Assembly: GCA_950022655.1 (NCBI GenBank)
Contig: OX465587.1
Span: forward strand, 32,615,716-32,679,715
Length of the DNA: 64,000 nucleotides
From: Alentia gelatinosa
Taxonomy: Eukaryota; Annelida; Polychaeta; Phyllodocida; Polynoidae
Direction of reading: 5' to 3'
Part shown: one piece after another, positions 44,640 through 55,600 of the stretch
Layout of the letters: each line of letters opens with the position of its first letter
Position numbering within the stretch: the first letter of the stretch is position 1
Notes under the pieces: model-generated
What the model saw: only the letters and a program-made list of their open reading frames with translations
Databases searched by the model: none
Told to the model about the DNA's origin: nothing
Made by a program: the position numbers and the translations under genes

Positions 44640-46615
44640 TTTGAATTAATTTAGAAAATCTGTTGTCATGTTACAGAACGAGGAATATGATTGGACGAAG
44701 CGGAAGGGCCTCCTGTGGTCGGTCTAGCAAAATACAAATCTAGACGGAACGAGATATTTAAAAATAAATGGACTGACAATTGATACCAATGTGTAGTAAT
44801 GATTTGATAGGTATATTTAGAGTTTAATATTTATATTCCAATGTATTCATGGAAGATTGAATTCATATTATTCACGACACAATAACTGGTAGGTCTTGTG
44901 AATCCAATGTACTTGAAATCTGTTTTTTTAATGCATTTGCTAATATCAATATCTATAAATTGTATTGGTAATTCAATAAATCAATTACACTTATTATATA
45001 TACATTATTTGTAAATCTAGCTCGTCTAAATGGTCCCAGTCAGATACGAATTATGATATATGTTTTTGATATAACATTTGCATTTGGCTAAATAGAATAT
45101 GAATTTGTTGGCTATTGATTAAACCTTTCTTAAAAATTGAAATTTAATTATTATGAGACGTTGACGTTGTTTGATATCAATATTCGGTATCGTCATAGAG
45201 GTGTACAGCTATATGGTTATTGTTGGCCTAATCCTCTGGCACTGAATTCATAGTTGGCGATGACTCATCTCCCAGAAAAGAATATTGACCCAGGAGGTAG
45301 GCATACCGAAGATCTATGTGTATGTCTATGAGGCAATCTACAATGTAGTCGTGTAGTCCCACCGGTGTTGTGGGTATCATAAAATATTAGTTCTAAAATT
45401 AAATCCAAATTGTTTGAGTTTAATACATATATATACGCTTAATGGTCCACAATCCAAATTAGCAGATTTTTAATTTTGATTATGTTTTACACACGGAAAG
45501 TGTGTGCTATCAGAGGAGTAGCCTGACTAGTCATATGGTGAGCATGTTTATTCAAATAAGTATTTAGCACATATATGCTACCAATCTATGTTATTGATGA
45601 ACTAGGAGAATGTTACTTAATATTAGAGTTGCATCCAATATAAGGACTGCTAAAATGTGGTGGATTTTATCCTATCCGTGGTCTTTATGTATAAGTGTCC
45701 CTATAATAAGTGTGGGAGTTGAATCTGGTACATGTTATTGTCTTGTGTCAGTTATCATACAGATGGCGCTCTGTTGCATGTTGTGTTGTTCACTCCACTG
45801 TCTCACTCAAGTGTTATTTCTATTACCACAGAAAAGCGGGACTATAGAAATATGTACATAAGATATATTCTATCTAGTCTTATGTGTAAGGTTGCATGCT
45901 GAAATAAACCAACAACTGTTCATTATAACTAATGCATGGTACATGTAAACCATATTTTAATAGTTATTGAAGCTATAAAGTTAGATATAAATTTACAAAA
46001 TGTCATTAAAAAAAAATTTATTTCACATATAATTCACCTGGGAGGTAGGTGGTCTTCCACTATAGGTTTACAACTTCGGGGTTCAATACTGCCGATCAAA
46101 ATTAAAGATTCAGGTCAGACAGAAAAAAATACATGGAAAAATTTACAATCTATACAGATAGAGAAAATGTGAACAATACTTTCTTTGGATTAACTATTAG
46201 ACACGAAGAGTATGCAAGGTAAGTTAGTATAATTGAATATGTGAGTGCACATCCAAACATCACCGCTAAAAATATGATATATTCCTGGATAAAGGTAATT
46301 ATTAGCCTTACAATTCACACCAGTTGGGTGAACTTATATTTTATAATTTCAGCAGATTTCATCACAACGTGCTATATAAATAGAACCTGCCTGCACGTAA
46401 ATAATTACCCAAATCTATAGGCCTACTTGTGCTGTGTGTCATTCCAATCCAGCCCCAATCACCTCCACGTAGTCACACTTGACGCGGGAGACGCACGATT
46501 ACAGACCTCCATTCCGCTCACAGCCTCCATAAGTACACTTTTACTCACAACCATCGGATGTCGTGCGAATACACGGATTTACCGGATCTGAAATCTGTTC
46601 AAGACACCAATCACC
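44640..46615. promoter_or_regulatory. Divergent intergenic interval
   Basis: About 2.0 kb separates the start of the minus-strand gene from the CDIPT start, head to head. It is AT-rich in the middle and more GC-rich near 46450-46560. I see no TATA box or CpG-dense island. Promoters for both genes should lie here, inferred from orientation only. Confidence 0.45.
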
Positions 46616-46655
46616 ATGACTGACAACGTTTATCTCTTCGTCCCCAATATTATAG
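46616..46655 (+). CDS. CDIPT: CDIPT coding exon 1
   Basis: Encodes MTDNVYLFVPNII plus the first base of a Gly codon. ATG has A at -3. The donor is GTACGT. In vertebrate CDIPT the first exon likewise ends at the NLIG/NIIG position, which supports this start. Confidence 0.9.
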
Positions 46656-49600
46656 GTACGTTTATCTCTGTTGATGGATCTAAAGAATCACCAGAATCAG
46701 AGTTTGGTGTAAATTTACTGTCTTTGCTTGGTTGGCAGTTCCACGCTACTGGCGCTGGTGCCCGTGTCCGCACTGTTTTGGATTGTGAATGTACGGAACC
46801 AGCAGAAAATGACAACTGTGTATAATGTGTATTCACACATGGGAATTCAGACGATATACAACCTGCTATATCCACGGGTTATTTTTTTTGTCACATTAAA
46901 CATGATATATAAATCTAATAACATTTCTCGCCATTTTAGCTTTGTAGTGATACTGCTACATAAATATGTATGCCAGGTAAGCATCGGTTGACCTCTGACC
47001 ACTCTCTCCGAGTCTCTGCCTATGTTACGGTATCTAATGGCTTGTCAGGTGTATTCTTCCACAAGTAAAAGTTGCAGTTGCGAATACACATAAATTTGCT
47101 TAAGTCTTTGATTCTGGACATTCATTATGACAGGCCCAGTGTCCAGGCAAGGAGGTGCAGGGTAGGTGGGGGGGGGGGGGGGGGGGGTGTAGGGACTGAA
47201 CTTCTGATTGGTATCTGTATTGTCTCACACCTGTAACAAAACTGCATATTTGATAAAAAAAAAATATTGGAGCCTGGAATAGCTAGGATATCTGTTTGCA
47301 TCTACTTCATTTCTTCAGACTAATTAATGATACCTAGCTTGATCAGATCTCTGCAGTCGTGTGGATTCTAAGTCTAAGGTTCGCTACCTGCCTGAGCCCC
47401 CCCCCCCCCCCCCACCCGCCACCCCGCACCCTCACTCAGAGTTAACACCACCAATTCTAAAATCAAGTGAAATTTAAAGTTAATATCTAAATAGATACCA
47501 CCCCTATGTCACAATCATCTTGCAGACAAGAGACACGACACCTGAATCCTAAAAAGATTCTTTAGAAAGTTATTTTTAAAACCAGTTTTGCAAGACCCAA
47601 CGTGTCCAGGCTTTGTCTATGTGTAGGTGTGATATATGTATGAGTTATGATAATGATACGTCTATGGCAGCATTCTCTCAACGATCCAGTCAAATCGTTC
47701 CAGTCCAGTTCTCGCAAAAGTGTGACTGGTCTCCCCCCCCCCCCCCCCCATACAGAATGTTGTTCGCGGCGTGTGTAAGATAATAGCAGACCACACACCA
47801 GCTACCATCTATGACTCATGCAGCCCCCGCCCACCCCAGTCATTACTAGAAAGGTTATGTCAAAGATGTAAGCTCTAATAACTGTCACTAACAGAGATTG
47901 TACACATTGTTTCAGACCCTCTCAGTGGTCCATGTTCTAAAGTATCATATTTATATGAGATTAAGCACCTCTTTGGAGCATGCTCGTATGATCTATATAC
48001 GTTGCCTAAACGTTAAAGTGGTCACAAGTAGACTTCCAGCATGCTGCAAAAAACCCCACTATCCCTTTACTATCTGCGTGCCATTCACTGTGATATTGGT
48101 AAAGGAGCAGGGTGCTAGAATCTCAGGGTCTTACAGGCATGCCCAGCTGACCATGACCAAACACGCAAGACCAAAATGTCTCAAGACCCACTGATATGTT
48201 TATTTCCAAGACTCAGCCAGTTGTAGAATTGGTTAGTTGACTGGGGGAATATAGGTTACAGAAAACGATCCATAGACTGAATGTCACCCAAACAGTACTC
48301 TTAACTTTATAATTGATGTTCATATATAATTGCATGCTCATTCATCAATGATGAACATATAATTTGCTCCTAGTTTCTGGATTTTCCCATGATCTGAACA
48401 TCAATATTGAATTCCACACAGCAACTCTGGACTATATTTTCGACAGTATTCTCCAAGCACTTTTTTCAGAGTTGGCAAGGACAGTTTGGTTTTCTCCAAG
48501 CATTTTCTTCAGAGTTGGCAATGCCAATTTGGTATTCTCCAAGCACTTTCTTCAGAGTTGGCAAGGCCAACTTATAATTCTCCAAGCACTTTTCTCAGAG
48601 TCCAGACCCAGCAGACAATTCAGTGGTGTTCTTTGAGTATGATACTCATATCTTATTGTGTAAAACTAGCTAAAGTGGGTAACCTAAATATACGTTAGAA
48701 TAGAAGAGGAAAAATACGATAGAAGAAAACCAAGTGTTAAAATTACCTTGGAGACATGTGGAACATTTAATTAACTGAACTGTATAAATAACGCCGTAAC
48801 AGTTAATGGCCATATACTTTATTTTACTGCAGAATGCCGACTTTGATGAGAACCATTCATTAATGCTGGTTTTCTTCCCTCCAGATTATTGGTTTAATTA
48901 TACTTGTCTGACCACATAATGTTCGTTCACCAAGTCGCCGCATGACAACAGATACCGATTTGCATCTTTAATATTGATAAAGCACAAAAGCAGTGTACAG
49001 TTAAAAACTGAACGTAATTACACAATTCTACGAAAGGATAATGGAAAAAGACAAGACAGGTGTATGTTCTTAATGATGTACAGTAAAATCCCCACTTCTG
49101 GGACAAGAATTAAGGGGAATCCCCTTCGGTCGGGCATCCCCTTTAGTGGGCGACCACCTCAGTGGGGTGACCCCCCCCCCCCCCTTAACCCCTTGTAGGG
49201 TGTCCCCCTTAGCCAAAAGACTACCTGATAGGTGTTCCCATTAGCCAGGCGTCCCCCTTTGCTGGGTGTCCCCCTTAGGAGGGTGTCTCCCTTTAACAGA
49301 CTGTCCCCTTTGCTAGGTGTCCCCCTAAACTTGATGTCCCCCTTAGCAGGGTTTCCCCCTTAGACAGATGTCCCCCATTAGCCAGTTGTCTCCGTTAGCT
49401 GTGTGTCCCCCTTAGTGGGGCACCCCTCTTAGTGGGGTGTCCCCCATTAGCCAGTTGTCTCCCTTAGCTGTGTATCCCCCTTAGTGGGGCACCCCTTTTA
49501 GTGGGGTGTCCCCCATTAGCCAGGTGGCCCGCTTAAAGTGTGTATTTTTCCCTTACAGGCTATAGCCATATCGTGCTGGCCATAATTTCCTTCTACTACT

Positions 49601-52600
49601 TGCTGACTGACAATACCTGTAATAAGTGTATTTTTTGTGTAATAAGTGTTATTTTTTCCTGCAGGCTATAGCCGTATCTTGCTGGCCATTATTTCCTTCT
49701 GCTACATGTTGCCTGACTATGTTGTGGCTACATGAAGTCCAACAATACCTGTAATAAGTGTATTTTTCGTGTAATAAGTGTTATTTTTTCCTGCAGGCTA
49801 TAGCCATATCGTGCTGGCCATTATTTCCTTCTGCTACATGCGAACTGACTATGTTGTGGCTACGCAAAGTTAGATGATACCTGTAATAAGTGTTATTTTT
49901 CCCTTACAGGCTATAGCCGTATCGTGCTGGCCATTATTTCCTTCTACTACATGCCGACTGACTATGTGGTGGCTACGAGTTGTTACATACTGAGTGCCCT
50001 GCTTGATGCGTTGGATGGCCATGCTGCAAGACTTCTCAACCAGTGTAAGTAATTTTCTGTTATAGTCTCTACATAATCTACAGAGGGCACTGCGATAGTT
50101 TGTTCAGTAGCATGCTGACCTGCAAATTGCGGGGTTTGGGGTTTGAGGCTCAGTTTCCTTTTTGTCTGTCATCTTCGTCCCATAGATTTGATCTCACCGA
50201 GATATGACCCTGGCTGTTTCTTAAGGGCTGATTCCACCAACACAATGGATTTGTTGTGATATATCTTGATATATCTTGTAATATCTTACAGTGTGGCGAT
50301 ATGTTGTACCTCCGTTGTCGCAAAACGTAGCCGTGCGGTGTCTGGTGCATGTTTTGGTACTCCACCACCGCGACACCTCAAGATACAACGTGACAAATAA
50401 CCTACAGCCACCACACCAATGCCACGTCATAAATTCTCTCCCAACGCAAACCTCTTCAAGAGGTTAAACAAACGGAGAAAATTTACTCACATACACATAA
50501 AGTGGAGGAAGTAGGAAAACGGCTGAATGTAGAGAGAGAATGACGATAGGGGTAGGATCGAAAACGCCAAGTCATACCCTATATACATCGTGACAAATAG
50601 GCACGCGATTATTCAAACCTAGCCCGATTTAGCAAGACTCACAAATTGTGGCTAATCTCGCTAGATCTTGTCTGTTGCTGGAATCACCACTTAAAGCCAT
50701 CAATAAACCAACCATAGTCTAAAGTCTTCCATTGTCTTGTGTAGTATGTTATTCTGTGTTACATTTATTTGTACTGAAATATAATATACTTACCAATAAT
50801 TTTTTTTTTCAATTTTTATCAAGGGAATATTGTGTGTCAAGAACATAATGCTTAGTAAAATACCAATCTAAAATGTGTGATTTAGATTCTACTCATATCA
50901 TATTAGACTGGCCTCAGTCCCTGTATCCTACCGCCCCTACCCCTACACCCCGCTTAATACAGGGAACTGGTAGAATGATAAGAATCCGTAAACGGCCGTG
51001 TAGGCTGGTGCGATGTAGCGCCAGCACTCTCCAAGCAGAAGTCCCAAGCTACTGGTTGAGATATCTACTGGGAGATTGATACCCATGATGACCTGACCAA
51101 TATAATTGTAATACCAACATAGACTGTGGGTGTAGGGTCTAAGAAGTAGATTTATTTTCCCATGGGCTCCCAGTTGCTCTCTTTGATCTCAATCAGGAGC
51201 AGACGAAATTAATTGCTATGACAACACAGGCCAGAGAACTGGAGGAGGGGATGGAGAGGGGTAGGAGGAGGTATAGGTTAGAGGGAGCAGCTTGGGGCCA
51301 TAAACAGGGGATTCGGTTTATAGTGGACAAGTCTTTGATTCATGGGCCAGTCAGAGAAGGATACATACTTTAATGAACTTTATTCTTATTGTGTTTAATC
51401 ATTTAATGAATGTTCATAATCAAAGACTTGAGCAAGTCTAATATCATATCTACTTGAAATGTTACTAGATCTAGTGTGATCACAGACTATCTAAAACTAA
51501 CTCTTCTACTACTACTCTATATATATCATTTGGAAGAATATTTAGAAGGGAGATTGTTATTCCTACTTTGTAATATACTTCAATGTTAAAGGGACGAGTT
51601 TGAAAATGAGACTAATTTATGGAATTTTGTGCACTGAGAGTATACCCGAATTTTGTATGTGTACTTTATGGTGTTTATTTGTGTGAAAACAATGCCCAGG
51701 GGAAATGGTGCATTAACATACTGTAGAAATTGTTACTGAAATTAAGAGACTACACTAAATTCTGAACAAATACAGAAACTGCCTGTATAACACGGAGTGA
51801 ATACTGGTACAGAGTGCCGTATTACGTGTTACGTAACGCTGTGCACGGATCAACCCAGGCTTTGACCTAGACTTGCTCAAGTCTTTGATTGTGAACTTTT
51901 ATTGAACGATCAATATTAATCAGGGTGAATTTCATTACAACATATACTCTTCCTCTGACCATTGAGATTAAATCAAACCTACCCTCTTTACTCTGACAGG
52001 CTCAGGAATCCCTGACTCAGGTCGATGATAGTGTAGGGGGTAACTGGAGAACTCGACCCGAAACGAACTCGACCCGTAGTTGTCAGGTGAACTCAACCCG
52101 TTCTGGAGAACTCGACCCGGTTTAGATACGTATGGATAAAATAGTTTCATATAGAAGGAAAGGCCTGACTAGTTAGCTTTTTGACAAATAAACCATCGGA
52201 TTTGGGAAATAAATCCAGTTATGTTTAGGGGTAGGGTTATGGTTAGGGATAGAATTAGGGATAGGGTTAGCGATAGGGATAGGGTTAAGGGTAGGGTTTT
52301 CTGTTTGTTTTCTTTTCCAGTGAAGACAACATTTGAAGACAATATAGCATATTCACTACTAAGCATAATAATTAACATCGCTTGTATCAAAAATATACTT
52401 GAGTTTGGAAGATTTAAAACGGGTTGAGTTCGGACTGCAATACTTGTACGGGCATGGAGAACGAGTTCCCAATGTTAAGCCTTTGGACATTTATTATCCA
52501 TCGTATACAAAGACCCCATTGAAAATCCTGTAAACTCTGTAAACCACTCGCGGTTGACCTCGTAATACACTCGCTAGCACGCGTGTATTACTACCTCGTC

Positions 52601-55600
52601 AACCTCTCGTGGTTTACGGCCGCCTGTCCACAAAACCATCGATTATCGTCTAATGTGATGTGATGAAAATCAGCTCAACTGTAGAGCTGAGACAACAGCC
52701 ACTTTGTTGATACAGATCGTCATGCTATGTAAACAGTGCTCCTGCTGTACGAACTTGAGTATCAATAAAGAAACTTTTGAAAGAAAAAAAAAAAAAAATT
52801 ATTCCATGGGTAAGATTGAGGCAATTCTAGCTTTGACCCTGAACGCTTTATCTACGGTAAACAGAGATAGGCGGAAGTGAGGGCAGGACGCGGTGACCCG
52901 GCCTCCAGCTCATGGCAGTTTGATCCGGGTGTGAGGTAATACAGGGTGAGGTAATACACGGCCAATCAGGACAGACATGTTAGCTTGTTAGTGTGCCATT
53001 GTTACTAGTAGGAGACACGTAGATGGGCCACCACCTCTGTACATTAGTAGAAACCAAACGAGAGTTAGACTTGTCAATGTTTATGCCACGACGGGAAGGT
53101 CGTATATTACTATACGAGGCGTTAGCTGAGCGTAGTGAGGAACAAACCTGACCAGAGTGGCATAGACACCCCGTCTCCTACCCCGTCTCCGCGATTTTAT
53201 GATATTAGGAAAGTCTGACTTGATTCCTGATCGCTGATTGGTCAATTTTTTTTAGTGCCAGCCAGTAGAGTGCCGGCCAGCTACAATGACCACAACCCCC
53301 TCACCCCCCCCCCCCCCCCTCCTCCTCCACTGAGCTGGTCTGCAGGCCGGCATAAAATTTATGAGCCCATGCACACCAATTCATACCTTGCTGCCTGCAA
53401 AGGATCGCCAGCCAAATGCTGATGCAATAGCTTTTCACCGTCGGCACCAGTATGCATCCATGAACTTTGTCGGCACTCGAGTTGACTGCTCCCTGCCTCC
53501 AACCCAATTGACACGGTCAGGGTGAAGAACGACCCACATGTCAGCGTTGTCAGGTGCCTCTTTCGATTGAGCACCTGCTGCTTTACTGTCAAGCAACAAA
53601 GAAAAGCAGGGATAAGTACATTCAATGTGCAACATCCATGTCCAGTGTTTTCAGCAACACTGGGAAGAAAGGAATTCTGAAGTTTCTTCGTCAAACAAAG
53701 ATTTTTGAAAAGCTGTAAAAAAGAATAAAGAACTTACGTGGCCAAAACAGTCCGGTACGGGAGGTTGGCAAATAAACTGTCAGCCGGCTTGACCTGTAGC
53801 CAATTACAGGGAGCAGCTTCATACTATTGCATGCCTTGACTTGGATGAAAATGTCATAACACAAGAAATTTATAGTCTTCTCAGACTCTAAATCTTGTCT
53901 ACAAACCATTGGACAGCATGATCCCAAGAATGCTGTCATCAGAGACATCAAACTGTCATACACAGAACTAAAGAGAGAACATGGCAAAGAGGTGGCCATG
54001 TGTTGGCTGCCGAGTCATATCGGAATCGAAGGAAATGAAACTGCAGACCAAGCAGCTAAAAATGGATTGAGCAGAAAAGTTGGAGCCTACACGGTTCCAC
54101 ATACAGACCTGAAACCAATGGCCAAGGAGCACATTCATAAAGCTTGGCAGAAACTCTGGAACTGCACCAGAGATAACAAACTATGAGAAATTGTAGTGGC
54201 TACTAGCCAAAACTTCAAGAAAGACAACCTGACACGAACCGAACAGGTGAAATTGACCCGTCTGCGGACGGGTCACACCAAACTGACACATGGGCACCTC
54301 CTAAGAGGTGAAGTAGCACCTATGTGCCGAACATGCAACACTCCGCTGCTACACTGTCAGGCCACCAAAGAGAACAGGAAGAAATTCCTGAAGAATGTGA
54401 CAACATTGCGCAGTGTTTTCCATAACACTGGGAAGAAAGAAATTCTTGACTTCCTCAGGGAATGTAAGATTTTCGATAAGATATGATTGAGAAAAGTAAG
54501 ATGCCTGGATCAACCAGGCAGCATAGCTTGTTATTCCAACAGGATATGCAAATTTGAGTAAAGTAAACCAAAGTACGTCTAAATGAACAAATTAGACGTT
54601 AAACTACCCAAACAAACAAACAAACAAACGGTCAGGGACCCAGTAGCCTGAGCGAGTGATACCCGTGACCTGTAAACCCATGAGCAGAGGCCAAAAGTTC
54701 AGACAGTTGGACTAGGTGCAGATCGGTGCAGAGATACAAGCAGGGCAGGAAGTACCGTAAAACCCCGCTTATAAGCCGAGCCCGATTATAAACCGACCCC
54801 CCGCTTTAGCAAAATGCTATAAGCCAATTCTGGGGGCATTTCAACTTTAGGAAAATCCCGGTTATAAGCTGACACCCTGTAGTTAGTAATTTTTTCGTTC
54901 CATTGAAGTCCTTTGACGGACATCGTAGTTGGAAAAAAAAAATTTCAGCCAAGCCTGGTGATTCCACAAATAAGCTGACACCCTGCTTTGAGGTTCTAGA
55001 CCCCCACTCAAAACTATTTGAAGAATTTTTAATATAGAATATCAGCGTTTCAATGAACTTCTGTACCAATATAGGATATCACATTCTATCTGAAAATTGA
55101 CTACCATTAAATGATTCACATTTGGGTATCTCAGTCTTTTGTGGTACTTTATTATAGATTTGTACAGATTCTGAGGTTTATCACGGACTTGGAAGAGGAA
55201 TATAATTTCAACTGTTCTGAGTAGCTTCCACATTAGAAAAAACAGCTAAATATATAAGCAGGGCCTGGTTGACAGGGAACATTTTTGAAACTTTGACTTT
55301 TCATAGGTGAACCCCTGAAAATCAGTCATTTCTCTGTGGCGCCATCATCTAAAGTCACCCAAACTCTGCCATAAGTTTGGAAAAACCCAGAAGGGCTAGG
55401 AATATAATGTTAACTGTTCTGAATAGGTATTACATTGGGGAAGACAGCTAAATACTTTAGAAAGGCCTGATTGACTGGGAACATTTTTGAAACTTTGACT
55501 TTTCACCGGTGAACCCCTGAAAATCAGTCATTTCTCGGTGGCGCCATCATCTAAAGTCACCCAAACTCTGCCATAAGTTTGGAAAAACCTAGAAGGGCTA

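Noticed and set aside
52224..52300. Chromosome end
   Set aside because: Only a few degenerate units, within an intron of a gene that continues on both sides.
53301..53694. Minus-strand frames opposite the first LINE fragment
   Set aside because: The plus strand holds recognisable LINE motifs (PTCQRC, EHLLLYC, NTGKKGIL); the minus frames are shadows.
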